Assembly (NCBI GenBank): GCA_965279125.1
Contig: CBDIHL010000042.1
Location: 144,356 to 208,355, forward strand
Reading direction: 5' to 3'
Source of the DNA: Dinoroseobacter sp965279125
Lineage (GTDB): Bacteria; Pseudomonadota; Alphaproteobacteria; Rhodobacterales; Rhodobacteraceae
Length of the DNA stretch: 64,000 nucleotides
The position numbers and the translations under genes were made by a program. Of this stretch, positions 8,285 to 16,675 are shown in pieces. Within the stretch, counting starts at the first letter, position 1. Each line of letters begins with the position of its first letter. Below the pieces are notes generated by a model. It worked only from the letters and a program-made list of their open reading frames with translations. It searched no databases and was not told the DNA's origin.

Positions 8285-8857
8285 ATGAAACCGATCAATC
8301 TGCTGACCAAAGGGGTCATCGCGCTGGCCGCCCTTAGCACATCGGCCACTGCACAAGAGCCGCCTGTGATCCAAGGCCAATCCCTTCAGATGGATATCGG
8401 CGGCGCGGCAGTCCTGTCGGCATATCTCGAGCAAGGGGATTGGCGAGACATTGCCGTTGGCGATGTCCAGCCGTGGACCAAAGGGACCGAGCAAATCCAG
8501 CGCTGGTCAACCGAGGTCATGAGACAACTTCCCGCACCAAACATGGCCGCACCCGGAATGGACGGCGCGCCAATGCTCGGGCTGACCGTGACCCGCGTGG
8601 AACGCGCCGACACAAGCGACGTGAATGCGCCCCCAGTCTATGGCGTTTTCCAGTCTCAGACCCAACCCGATGGTACAGCCGCTTTTGTGCGGTTCTTTGA
8701 GTTTTGTGCAGATTGCGCTGAGGGAGGGAAGCCAATTCCGATTCAGCCAATTGTAATCATCGGTCCGACAGCTCCGGCGGGCGGCACAATTCCAACACCC
8801 CGCCCTCTTCCAGATGGGTGCTACAAGACACCGGAGGGCGTATTATGTATTTACTGA
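8285..8857 (+). CDS. Secreted hypothetical protein
   Basis: The 190-residue protein starts with a classical Sec signal peptide (MKPINLLTKGVIALAALS, likely cut after SATAQ). The mature part has no motif I recognise. It ends in a Pro-rich stretch (IIGPTAPAGGTIPTPRP) and contains four cysteines in the C-terminal third (FEFCADC, DGCYK, VLCIY) that could form disulfides in the periplasm. An AAGGGGAA ribosome site precedes the ATG. It lies 84 bp after the DUF1906 gene and overlaps the next gene by 13 bp, so it is probably in the same transcript. Function unknown. Confidence 0.7.
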   Translation: MKPINLLTKGVIALAALSTSATAQEPPVIQGQSLQMDIGGAAVLSAYLEQGDWRDIAVGDVQPWTKGTEQIQRWSTEVMRQLPAPNMAAPGMDGAPMLGLTVTRVERADTSDVNAPPVYGVFQSQTQPDGTAAFVRFFEFCADCAEGGKPIPIQPIVIIGPTAPAGGTIPTPRPLPDGCYKTPEGVLCIY

Positions 8858-9510
8858 GTGCCCAGTTCAGTCGAGCCGGGCGAATGCTTTCAATTTCAGC
8901 CTGTCTCGCCGCTTTGGCAGTGACGTCCTGGAGCACGAGCGCAATTTCTCAAGATCGTGAGATGTTATTGAGAAAAGGTGGAATAGGCAGATCGCTTGAA
9001 TATACTCCACAAGCGATCTGTATCGCCATGATAAGATCATTCGCGCTTAAGAATCAAAATCTTAGCGTTGCGGAAACCTTTGAACGACATGGAGATGACT
9101 GCGGCGATCATATAAGACCTGGCCTCTATCAAGATGAAAACTGGTTCATCAACACCACAAGAGTCGATGGAGTTATCGATGAGGTCGATATAACGCTTGC
9201 AGGTCCGTTCGACCAGATGAGCCGAAATGCACTTCGTGGATATGAGTTTTACACCTTCAGAGTCATGGTCATTTTTGACAGCAGTTTAAATTTCGCACCA
9301 TACCTTTACTATCGCACATCAAAATACAACCTCCGCAGCCTTACCGAATTGGTTAAGGAAAATCACAGAGATAACATACTCATGGATCCATATGAATCAT
9401 GGACAAAGAACCTCCTGCCAACCCTCAATTCTGCAATTGCCGATGTTGCCGCATATCAACGCGCCAGCGCCCACACACCTTTAGAAAGGGAACAAGATGA
9501 CCTCGATTAG
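8845..9510 (+). CDS. Secreted hypothetical protein, AT-rich gene
   Basis: I chose ATG 8845 because GGAGGG lies 6 bp upstream, inside the end of the preceding gene; a longer in-frame start at 8818 is unlikely. The 221-residue product has an N-terminal hydrophobic segment (MLSISACLAALAVTSWSTSAIS) that fits a signal peptide, then a soluble domain of no recognised family. The base composition is visibly AT-richer than the flanking genes (for example AATTTCGCACCA, AAATACAACC), which suggests separate origin. It overlaps the next gene by 14 bp. Confidence 0.7.
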   Translation: MYLLSAQFSRAGRMLSISACLAALAVTSWSTSAISQDREMLLRKGGIGRSLEYTPQAICIAMIRSFALKNQNLSVAETFERHGDDCGDHIRPGLYQDENWFINTTRVDGVIDEVDITLAGPFDQMSRNALRGYEFYTFRVMVIFDSSLNFAPYLYYRTSKYNLRSLTELVKENHRDNILMDPYESWTKNLLPTLNSAIADVAAYQRASAHTPLEREQDDLD

Positions 9511-9976
9511 TCTCAGAAAGTTTCGTGTCCTTATTGGATCTCTCGTTCTTGCCTCGCATTTTATCTGCATCGGTTTAATTCTCGCCTTCACGCTTGGCGT
9601 TTACGACATTCGTGAAGTGCTCACATTTATCTCCGCAATTGGCCCCATCACGGGTTTGTATGGGTTTACCTATTATCGCTATATTGTTTTTGCGGTCGAG
9701 AAACTAGAGACAGAGACGGGGAAATTTATTGGACCCGCATCTTGGGTAACGCAATCGCTGATTATTGGGCTTTTCTGTGTGACAGTCATTGCGGCACCTA
9801 TATATTTCTTCACAGATGGCGTCGAAAGCGATCTGCCTGCACTGCTCGCCGTTGTTGAAACAATCTTTGGCGTGTATTTGGCGAAATCATTCTCCACCTT
9901 GTTTCCGCCTGAGGTTTTGGGCGGCGACACCCCCGCGCAGCAGCCCGCAGGCGAAGATGTCGGCGTGCAGCCTTAG
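9497..9976 (+). CDS. Small multi-pass membrane protein
   Basis: This 159-residue protein has about four hydrophobic segments (around residues 12-34, 41-56, 84-108 and 117-132) and short hydrophilic ends; the tail is Pro/Gln-rich and likely cytoplasmic. No family is recognised. The size and topology would fit a holin-like or accessory membrane partner for the two signal-less wall-hydrolase proteins upstream, but that is inference from context. The start overlaps the preceding gene by 14 bp and has an AAAGGGAA ribosome site. It is the last gene of the plus-strand run and ends at a strong hairpin. Confidence 0.65.
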   Translation: MTSISLRKFRVLIGSLVLASHFICIGLILAFTLGVYDIREVLTFISAIGPITGLYGFTYYRYIVFAVEKLETETGKFIGPASWVTQSLIIGLFCVTVIAAPIYFFTDGVESDLPALLAVVETIFGVYLAKSFSTLFPPEVLGGDTPAQQPAGEDVGVQP

Positions 9977-9987
9977 GGTCGAGACTG

Positions 9988-10018
9988 ACTGAGGGCACGC
10001 CGAATAAGTGCCCTCAGT
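9988..10018. terminator. Bidirectional terminator hairpin between convergent genes
   Basis: An 11-bp perfect stem (9988-9998, ACTGAGGGCAC, with 10008-10018) and a 9-nt loop sit 11 bp after the plus-strand membrane-protein gene. The hairpin also overlaps the stop codon of the minus-strand exonuclease gene (10014-10016). It separates the accessory block from the acetate module. No long T-run is seen on either side. Confidence 0.6.
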
Positions 10019-11423
10019 TCAAATCCTCAAGCAGACGGCTATGCCGCCCGGTCTGATCCACCAGATGACCGAAAGTGCGGATACCCTTCCCTTCCAGCAA
10101 CGGCAGTAATTTCACCAAGGCCTCCGCCGTCGCACGCGCATCACCAAGCGCTGTGTGACGCAGCGCCTCCGGGATCGTGATCGACAACCGCGCGCAGAGC
10201 GCATCAAGCGTGTGATCCTCGGTCGTCCCAAACACAACGGCAGATAGTAAGACCGTATCCACCACAGGGTGGTCCCATGTTACGCCGATCTGATCCTGCA
10301 CGCGGCGCAAAAGCCCGATATCGAACGGCGCATTATGCGCCACCAGCACGGCTTGGCGCGCAAAGTGATGGAACGCACGCCCGACCTGCGTGATATCAGG
10401 CGCATCAGCCACATCCGCATCGGTGATCTTGTGGATCTTGGTGGAGCCGGGCGGAATGGATCGACCCGGATTGACATATGCGTCGATCACTTCGCCTTCG
10501 ACGATGCGGCCCTTCAGGACACGCACCGCCCCCAACTGGATGATGTCATCGCGTTCGACGGACAGACCGGTGGTTTCCGTATCAAAGGGCACGAAACACA
10601 GATCGCCCAGCGCGGTATCCATGATCTTGGTGCTTTGGCGAGTTTCCATCAGGCCGAAATCAAACACCAGGGGGCGCGCGGTGTCTTGGGGGGAAGCCTC
10701 ATCAGGTGGGTCGATGAACAGGATATGACCCGCCGTGCCGAGGCTTTTGATGCGTGCCGAGAAGCTTTGATCCCCAGACGCGCTCTGCAGATCAAACGCG
10801 ACCTCTGGATGCGTGGGATCCAAGCAGGTGATGGCATCGGCAAGGCTGGCAGGATCGAAGTAATCTGACATCGGGGCTTTGAGGCGCGGCGGCCCGATCT
10901 TGGACAGCACATCGGCGGCCTGCGCATCGTAGAGCACGATTTCATAAGCGGGGTTCAGCATGATCGTGGCGATAGGGATTTGGGTCAGCAGCGCCGTCAG
11001 CTGATCGCTCTCGTCGCGCAACCGCTGTGTCTCACGCGCGACCTTCGCTGCCGTATCCATCACGGATGAGCCAACCGTCTCGCTCAGCGCGTTTGCCGCT
11101 GGGGCCAGATCGCCGAGATAGCGCGCGGCCTCCTCTGGCACGGCCTCGGCCACACCCGCATGGGCGCGCAGGCGGAGATCGGCGGAGAGCGCCTGAATGG
11201 GCTTGGCCACGTTTTCATCGAACAGAAGCCAAACGCCCAGTGCGAGGCCCGTATTGAGGAAGCCGAAGAGAATGAGGGCGGTGATAAATGGCGCGCTCGG
11301 CAAGCCCACCTCGCTGCGCGACCATCCGAACCAAAGCGCCCCTGCGGCAAGGATCATGCCACCCGCGGCCAGAAGGCAAAAGAACAGAAAAATCCGAAGG
11401 CGCAGCGAGAGGCGGGTGAACAT
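10014..11423 (-). CDS. Membrane-anchored DnaQ-like 3'-5' exonuclease
   Basis: Residues about 275-440 are a DEDDh exonuclease domain with all active-site residues: Asp281 and Glu283 (DTETTG), His363-Asp368 (HNAPFD), and His423 with Asp428 (HTALGDA). The N terminus has two membrane helices (10-32 and 46-67) followed by a HAMP-like linker and a PAS-like segment (about 135-240). This layout recalls a sensor protein fused to a nuclease rather than the replicative epsilon subunit. It is the last gene of the minus-strand run after the DUF294 protein and small membrane protein, with 1-3 bp gaps. The association with ActP clusters is known from other proteobacteria; the role of the nuclease there is unclear. 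Confidence 0.85.
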   Translation of the reverse strand: MFTRLSLRLRIFLFFCLLAAGGMILAAGALWFGWSRSEVGLPSAPFITALILFGFLNTGLALGVWLLFDENVAKPIQALSADLRLRAHAGVAEAVPEEAARYLGDLAPAANALSETVGSSVMDTAAKVARETQRLRDESDQLTALLTQIPIATIMLNPAYEIVLYDAQAADVLSKIGPPRLKAPMSDYFDPASLADAITCLDPTHPEVAFDLQSASGDQSFSARIKSLGTAGHILFIDPPDEASPQDTARPLVFDFGLMETRQSTKIMDTALGDLCFVPFDTETTGLSVERDDIIQLGAVRVLKGRIVEGEVIDAYVNPGRSIPPGSTKIHKITDADVADAPDITQVGRAFHHFARQAVLVAHNAPFDIGLLRRVQDQIGVTWDHPVVDTVLLSAVVFGTTEDHTLDALCARLSITIPEALRHTALGDARATAEALVKLLPLLEGKGIRTFGHLVDQTGRHSRLLEDLN

Positions 11424-11424
11424 G

Positions 11425-11943
11425 TCAGCTCTCGCACACGAGGGTTAGGACCGGATCATCCGCCTCCATCTGTCCCCAATCGGCGTTGGCGACGGTGCCA
11501 TCCTCGGCAAACTCCGCCCCGTCGATCAGAAGCGCACTGCGCTGTTCGGCGCAATCAAAGATCATCGGGGCCTGGTTCACCGGCGACCAGCGCCCGAAGA
11601 AGTAGAGATCGGCCAAGCGTTGATCGGGCAAGGCGGGATTGCTGCGCGCGGTGGCGACATCCACAGCGACAAAGCGCTTGGTGTAGGGCCAGACTTGGGT
11701 CCATGGGCGACCCCAGCCTTGCTCTTCGACCGTCAGAGCCACTTCGACGCCTTCGGGAAGCGCATCGGCGGTGCGGTCAAACCACGTGTATTCGTTCGAC
11801 ACAGTGGCGGCGATCATGCCGAGGCCCGCCGCAACAGGCATCAGCCATTTGGGCAAACGTTTACCAAGACCCAGATTGATCAGCATAACGATTCCGGCGC
11901 AGGCGATCCCGGCGACAATGGTGGCGATCAGTTCTACAAACAT
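11425..11943 (-). CDS. Small membrane-anchored hypothetical protein
   Basis: This 172-residue protein has two N-terminal membrane helices (about 4-26 and 35-48) and a soluble, probably periplasmic, C-terminal domain with two cysteines (FDCAEQ and the terminal LVCES). No named family is recognised. The TGA lies 1 bp before the exonuclease ATG, and the start is 3 bp from the DUF294 gene's stop, so the three are tightly packed and likely co-translated. By position it may belong to an acetate-symporter regulatory unit. Function unknown. Confidence 0.7.
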   Translation of the reverse strand: MFVELIATIVAGIACAGIVMLINLGLGKRLPKWLMPVAAGLGMIAATVSNEYTWFDRTADALPEGVEVALTVEEQGWGRPWTQVWPYTKRFVAVDVATARSNPALPDQRLADLYFFGRWSPVNQAPMIFDCAEQRSALLIDGAEFAEDGTVANADWGQMEADDPVLTLVCES

Positions 11944-11946
11944 GGC

Positions 11947-13767
11947 TTATCCTAACGCGCCTTTGCCAGACCCGGCTGCGGCTTGCATGGTTTTGACGAC
12001 AACGAAGGCGTCGCGGAGATGGCTGCGCTCGAAATCCGACAGATCGGCGGGCGCGAGGTAATTGTCAGGGGCTTGGGCCGCTTTGACTTGGGCGGCTTGG
12101 TGTTCCAGCCGCATGGTGGCGATCAGATCATAGGCATCGAGCAGATCCGCTCCGCCGGTGCTGGACACAACACCTGAGGCAATCGCCCCTTCAATCCGCG
12201 CACGTGTATTGGCGGCAGGCAATTGGCCAAGCAACGCATAGACGCGTCCCAGATCAACGATGGGCACCACCCCGTTATGTTTAAGATCAAGCTGGTTGCG
12301 ATGCTCGCCCGACCGGATTGTCGCCAGCCCACGCAGCAAGCCGAGCGGCGGCATGTGCTTGAGCGAGTTGGCGATCATATGGGCAGTGAAGATGGAGTTC
12401 GCGGAGGCTGCTTTCAGGGTGTCCTGCTGCAGACGTTCAAAGAGCGTCTCGTCCCCACCGATCGGTCGCAGATCGAACATGACGGAGGCGAGCATTTGCG
12501 CCTCGGGGTCTGGCTTTGAAATCCAGCCGGTGAAGTAGTCGCGCCACACTCGGATCGGCTGACACCACCTTGGGTTCGTCGCCATCATGTCGCCGGGGCA
12601 ATAGAAATACCCGCATGTGTCGAGGCCATCGCAGACGAACTTCGCCAAGGCCGCGAAGTAGTCCATGTCCGCCGGTTGCACCGCATCCGACAGGATCAGG
12701 CAATTGTCTTGGTCGGACACGCCGGTCTGTTCCTGCCGCCCCTGCGAGCCACATGCGAGCCACAGATACGGCACAGGCGGCGCCCCCAAAGCGGCCTCGC
12801 CCAGTGCCAGCAAGCGCCGGGTTGCCGTATCGGCCAGATCGGTGATCAGCCGGGTGATCACCTCGTGCCGGTTGCCGGTGCCGACAAGTTGGGCGAGCAA
12901 GCGTGGGATCTCGGCGGTGACGGCGGCCATCTGCTGGGCCGTGTCGGCGCGCGCGATGCGGCTGACCAGATCGGCGGAGGACATGGCCTGAAAGCGCGTC
13001 AGATCGGTCTGGGTCACGATGCCGACAAGACCCGAGGCATCCACTATGGGGACATGGCCGATGCCACGCTCCATCATCATGTGCAGCACGTCTGATCCGA
13101 GCGCTGTGGGCGGCAAGGTTAGGGGATTTGGCGTCATGATGGATTGGACCGGGGCCGAAGCGTCTGCCCCGGCGGCCACGACTTTGCCGTTCATGTCGCG
13201 CACGGTGACGATGCCCTTAAAGCCGTCCGCACCCACGATGCAGATCGACGAGACGTGGCAATCTTGCATGTGCTGTGCGCTCGCTTGGATCGTGGTCTCG
13301 GGCGCGCAGGTCACGGGATCGCGCGTCATCAGCTCGGCCACGGGAAGCGTGGTCAGGTCATTGGGGCGCGCGCGCTCGGGCCTGCGGCGATCGAAGAAGC
13401 GGGCGACTTGGGCGTTGGTATTGATAAGAGCAAAGAGCGCGGCGGCGGGCACGCGGATCAGGCGCGTCTCGGCGGCGGTGCGCGCCGTGCGGGTCGCGAT
13501 CCCCTTGCGGAGCAAGGCGCGTTCCCCGAAAGAGTTGCGGGCCCCCAGGATCGACAACTGCACGCCCGTCTCATCCGTGATCTCGACGCTGCCCGCGCGG
13601 ATGACCCAGATGCTTTCAACCGTATCGCCCAAATCAAAGATGACCGCGCCCGGCATATAGACGTCCTCGGTGCAGGCGGACGCGAAGGCGGCCAGCTCAG
13701 CATCGCTCAGGGCATCATAGGGATGCACGGAGGCAAGGAAATGGGTCAGATCGGTGGCGTTTGGCAT
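11947..13767 (-). CDS. cNMP-binding / CBS-pair / DUF294 nucleotidyltransferase-like protein
   Basis: Domains in order are a cyclic-nucleotide-binding fold (about 1-130, with the FGERALLRKG phosphate-binding cassette), two CBS motifs (about 145-275, VAELMTRDP and VQSIMTPNP), a DUF294 nucleotidyltransferase-like domain (about 290-440, with GSQGRQEQ and SDQDN as the G-S and D-x-D active-site pattern) and a helical DUF294 C-terminal region. Proteins of this layout are often linked to cation/acetate symporters and are thought to sense nucleotides. Here it directly follows actP, separated by a terminator-like hairpin, so its expression may be lower than the symporter's. No target is known. Confidence 0.85.
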   Translation of the reverse strand: MPNATDLTHFLASVHPYDALSDAELAAFASACTEDVYMPGAVIFDLGDTVESIWVIRAGSVEITDETGVQLSILGARNSFGERALLRKGIATRTARTAAETRLIRVPAAALFALINTNAQVARFFDRRRPERARPNDLTTLPVAELMTRDPVTCAPETTIQASAQHMQDCHVSSICIVGADGFKGIVTVRDMNGKVVAAGADASAPVQSIMTPNPLTLPPTALGSDVLHMMMERGIGHVPIVDASGLVGIVTQTDLTRFQAMSSADLVSRIARADTAQQMAAVTAEIPRLLAQLVGTGNRHEVITRLITDLADTATRRLLALGEAALGAPPVPYLWLACGSQGRQEQTGVSDQDNCLILSDAVQPADMDYFAALAKFVCDGLDTCGYFYCPGDMMATNPRWCQPIRVWRDYFTGWISKPDPEAQMLASVMFDLRPIGGDETLFERLQQDTLKAASANSIFTAHMIANSLKHMPPLGLLRGLATIRSGEHRNQLDLKHNGVVPIVDLGRVYALLGQLPAANTRARIEGAIASGVVSSTGGADLLDAYDLIATMRLEHQAAQVKAAQAPDNYLAPADLSDFERSHLRDAFVVVKTMQAAAGSGKGALG

Positions 13768-13785
13768 GGTGTATCAGCCTCAATG

Positions 13786-13817
13786 AAAAGCCCCGCCCAG
13801 CATGGTGCGGACGGGGC
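13786..13817 (-). terminator. Rho-independent terminator after actP
   Basis: Read on the minus strand, a 9-bp stem (GCCCCGTCC paired with GGGCGGGGC, one G-U pair; 13809-13817 with 13790-13798) is followed directly by TTTT (13789-13786). It lies 52 bp past the actP stop and 18 bp before the DUF294 start, so it probably ends or attenuates the acetate operon. Confidence 0.75.
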
Positions 13818-13869
13818 GTTTGGCATAGGGGGCGGGCCGTCGCAGGGACGCCCGCCCAACCGTCCGTGT

Positions 13870-15657
13870 CTAGTGGTCAGCCGCCGCAGCGCCTGCCCCG
13901 CGTGGGACACGCACGCTTTGCACGAGGTCCTTGATCTCCTGCGGGGTTTCCTTCGTCATGCCGGTCACCACATAGGCCACCGCGAAGTTCACCGCCGCAC
14001 CGATCGCACCAAACGAGGTGGATTTGATCGGGCCAAGCAGAGGATCGGCATCCGTGAACATGTTGGTGTCAGGAATGAAGAACCAGCCTTTGTGCAGGAA
14101 GATATACAGAAGTGTGACAACCAGACCGGCCAACATGCCCGCAACCGCGCCCACATTGTTGATGCGGGTCGAGAAGATCCCCATCATCAAGGCCGGGAAG
14201 ATCGAAGCCGCCGCCAAGCCGAAGGCTAAGGCCACCGTTTGCGCCGCAAATCCCGGGGGATTGAGCCCCAGTAGCACCGCCACGACAATCGCCGCTGCCA
14301 TGGATATCCGTGCCGCCATCAACTCCGATTTCTCGGACATGTTCGGCGTCAGCTGACCTTTCAGCAAGTCGTGGCTGACCGCTGACGAGATCGCCAAGAG
14401 CAAACCCGCCGCCGTGGACAGAGCCGCCGCAAGGCCACCCGCTGCCACAAGGCCGATCACCCAGCCCGGAAGCGACGCGATCTCAGGATTTGCCAACACG
14501 AGGATGTCACGGTTGAACTTGGTCAACTCGTTGCCTTCCCAACCATTCTCAGCCGCCTTTGCCTGCAACTCGGCATTGCCGTCGTTGTAGTACTGGATCA
14601 TGCCGTCGCCGTTCTTGTCTTCCCAATCGAGAAGACCGGTTTTCTGCCATGTTGCCATCCAAGCGTATTCAGAGTCGTTGTTGATCTGCTCGACCGACAC
14701 CGCAGCACCATCGGTGCCGTTTGGCCACATCAGTTCCGAGATGTTCAGACGCGCCATCGCACCAACAGCCGGGGCCGTGAGGTAGAGAAGCGCGATGAAC
14801 ACCAACGTCCAACCAGCGGACCAACGCGCGTCAGACACTTTCGGCACGGTGAAGAAGCGCATAATGACGTGGGGCAGACCCGCGGTGCCGATCATCAGTG
14901 ACAAGGTGAAAAGCACCATGTTGATGGTCGAGCCGTGTGCGGCGGTGTATTCGGCAAAGCCAAGCTCACGCACGATCTGGTCGAGCTTCTGCAGAAGCGG
15001 CTCGCCGGACGCCGAATGCTCGCCAAACAGGCCCAGCGCCGGGATCGGATTGCCCGTCAGTTGCAGCGAGATGAACACAGCCGGGATCGTGTAGGCGGTG
15101 ATCAGAACGCAATATTGCGCGACCTGCGTATACGTCACACCCTTCATGCCGCCGAACACGGCATAGGCGAACACAACGCAGGACCCGATCAACAGACCCC
15201 AAGTGGTGTCGATCTCGAGGAAACGTCCAAAGGCAATGCCCACACCCTGCATCTGACCGATCACGTAAGTGATGGAGGCCACCAGCAGACAGATCACAGC
15301 AACCATACGCGCGGTTGGGCTGTAGAAGCGGTCGCCGATGAACTCGGACACGGTGAACTTGCCGAACTTACGCAAGTAAGGAGCCAGCAGCAGCGCCAGA
15401 AGCACGTAGCCGCCCGTCCAGCCCATCAGGAAGGACGAGTTGTCGTAGCCGGTGAACGCGATCAGGCCTGCCATGGAGATGAACGAGGCCGCAGACATCC
15501 AGTCCGCCGCCGTCGCCATCCCGTTGGTGACGGGGTGAACCCCGCGTCCGGCGGCATAGAATTCAGACGTGGACCCGGCACGGGCCCAGATTGCGATGCC
15601 GATATAGAGCGCGAAAGAGGCGCCCACAAACAGCAGGTTAAGTGTAAACTGGTCCAT
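13870..15657 (-). CDS. actP: Cation/acetate symporter (sodium:solute symporter, ActP type)
   Basis: The 595-residue protein has the sodium:solute symporter fold with about 13 hydrophobic helices. Family features include the N-terminal FYAAGRGVHPVTNGMATAADWMSAASF segment and the GGLAAALSTAAGLLLAISSA helix near the conserved sodium site. The insertion around residues 330-385 (DWEDKNGDGMIQYYND) is typical of the VC_2705-like subgroup that has a separate small subunit. It transports acetate or another short-chain acid with a cation. The small DUF4212 subunit is encoded 5 bp upstream, and acs and adk lie just before it, which makes acetate the best guess. Confidence 0.88.
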   Translation of the reverse strand: MDQFTLNLLFVGASFALYIGIAIWARAGSTSEFYAAGRGVHPVTNGMATAADWMSAASFISMAGLIAFTGYDNSSFLMGWTGGYVLLALLLAPYLRKFGKFTVSEFIGDRFYSPTARMVAVICLLVASITYVIGQMQGVGIAFGRFLEIDTTWGLLIGSCVVFAYAVFGGMKGVTYTQVAQYCVLITAYTIPAVFISLQLTGNPIPALGLFGEHSASGEPLLQKLDQIVRELGFAEYTAAHGSTINMVLFTLSLMIGTAGLPHVIMRFFTVPKVSDARWSAGWTLVFIALLYLTAPAVGAMARLNISELMWPNGTDGAAVSVEQINNDSEYAWMATWQKTGLLDWEDKNGDGMIQYYNDGNAELQAKAAENGWEGNELTKFNRDILVLANPEIASLPGWVIGLVAAGGLAAALSTAAGLLLAISSAVSHDLLKGQLTPNMSEKSELMAARISMAAAIVVAVLLGLNPPGFAAQTVALAFGLAAASIFPALMMGIFSTRINNVGAVAGMLAGLVVTLLYIFLHKGWFFIPDTNMFTDADPLLGPIKSTSFGAIGAAVNFAVAYVVTGMTKETPQEIKDLVQSVRVPRGAGAAAADH

Positions 15658-15662
15658 GTGAT

Positions 15663-15923
15663 TTATTCCTCATCCACGCCATGTTCTTGGTCGAGCTTGT
15701 TCATCCGCCAGGCGTAAAAGAAGATCAGCGCCAGAAAGACGAGGATCGAGCCTTGCTGGGCGAACCAGAAGCCGAGGTCTGTGCCGCCAACCGAGATGCC
15801 GGACAAAAGAGGGCGCAGGATGATCCCGAACCCGAAAGATACCACCGCCCATATGACGAGGCTGATGAGGATGAGGCGCACATTGGCGCTCCAATAAGCG
15901 TTATTTTCTGTGTTTTGGGACAT
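15663..15923 (-). CDS. DUF4212 small subunit of sodium/substrate symporter
   Basis: This 86-residue protein has two membrane helices (about 15-36 and 48-68) and the family pattern AYWSANVRLILISLVIWAVVSFG followed by FGFWFAQQGSI-like sequence. DUF4212 proteins are the small partner of VC_2705-type symporters. The 5-bp spacing to actP supports a complex. A GGAGGAG sequence lies upstream of the ATG at longer than usual spacing. Confidence 0.88.
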   Translation of the reverse strand: MSQNTENNAYWSANVRLILISLVIWAVVSFGFGIILRPLLSGISVGGTDLGFWFAQQGSILVFLALIFFYAWRMNKLDQEHGVDEE

Positions 15924-15960
15924 GGGTTATGTGTCTCCTCCGGTTTTGTGTGTCGTTGAT

Positions 15961-15982
15961 CCGCCCCGTTCCCTGAGGGCGG
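15961..15982 (-). other. Intercistronic hairpin between adk and DUF4212
   Basis: A 6-bp GC stem (CCGCCC at 15961-15966 with GGGCGG at 15977-15982) lies 6 bp past the adk stop. There is no T-run on the minus side, so it is more likely an mRNA-stability or attenuation element than a full terminator. Confidence 0.35.
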
Positions 15983-15988
15983 CTGGTC

Positions 15989-16675
15989 TTAGGTGATCGC
16001 GCTTTGGACCACCGTTTTGAGCGCGTGCGTAATCTCGTCGATCTCGCCCATCGCGGGCACGCGGCTGAGTGCGCCCTGAGCGGCATAGTGCGCAATCAGC
16101 GGAGCGGTTTGGGCGTGATACGCCTCCAGCCGCTGGGCGACGGTTTCGGCGTTGTCGTCCGCGCGACGCTTCATGTTCATGCTACCGCAGGCATCGCAGG
16201 TGTCGGGCTTCGCGGTCGGCTTGAAGCTGTCGTGATACCCCTCGCCACACGCCCCACAGGTGAAGCGACCCGAGATCCGCTCGACCATTGCAGCATCGTC
16301 GACCTCAAGGCTGATCGCGGCATTGATCCGCTGACCCGTATCGGCGAGTAGCGCATCAAGCGCCTCAGCCTGAACGGTGGTGCGCGGGAAGCCATCGAGG
16401 ATGACGCCTTGGGCACAATCGGCCTCAGCCAGACGGTCGCGCAGGATCGCGATGACGATCTCGTCGCTGACAAGCGCGCCCGCCTCCATCACGGCCTTAG
16501 CTTTCTGGCCGGCCTCGGTGCCTGCCGCAACTGCCGCACGCAACAAGTCGCCCGTCGACAATTGGACCAAACCGTATTGCTCTTCGAGCTTGCGCGCCTG
16601 GGTGCCTTTGCCCGCCCCCGGAGGACCAAGCAGGATCAGAACAGGGGCCACAACGGGCGGGGTCATACCATCCAT
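15989..16675 (-). CDS. adk: Adenylate kinase with zinc-type LID
   Basis: The 228-residue protein has the P-loop GPPGAGKGTQ, the NMP-binding region (STGDLLR), the DGFPRT motif, and a LID with four cysteines arranged C-x2-C (CGAC) and C-x2-C (CDAC), the zinc-binding form. It catalyses AMP + ATP to 2 ADP. Its ATG overlaps the acs stop codon by one base (TAATG), so it is translationally coupled to acs. That is meaningful because acetyl-CoA synthetase releases AMP, which adenylate kinase recycles. It could be a second copy beside the housekeeping adk usually found among ribosomal protein genes; the window cannot show this. Confidence 0.9.
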   Translation of the reverse strand: MDGMTPPVVAPVLILLGPPGAGKGTQARKLEEQYGLVQLSTGDLLRAAVAAGTEAGQKAKAVMEAGALVSDEIVIAILRDRLAEADCAQGVILDGFPRTTVQAEALDALLADTGQRINAAISLEVDDAAMVERISGRFTCGACGEGYHDSFKPTAKPDTCDACGSMNMKRRADDNAETVAQRLEAYHAQTAPLIAHYAAQGALSRVPAMGEIDEITHALKTVVQSAIT

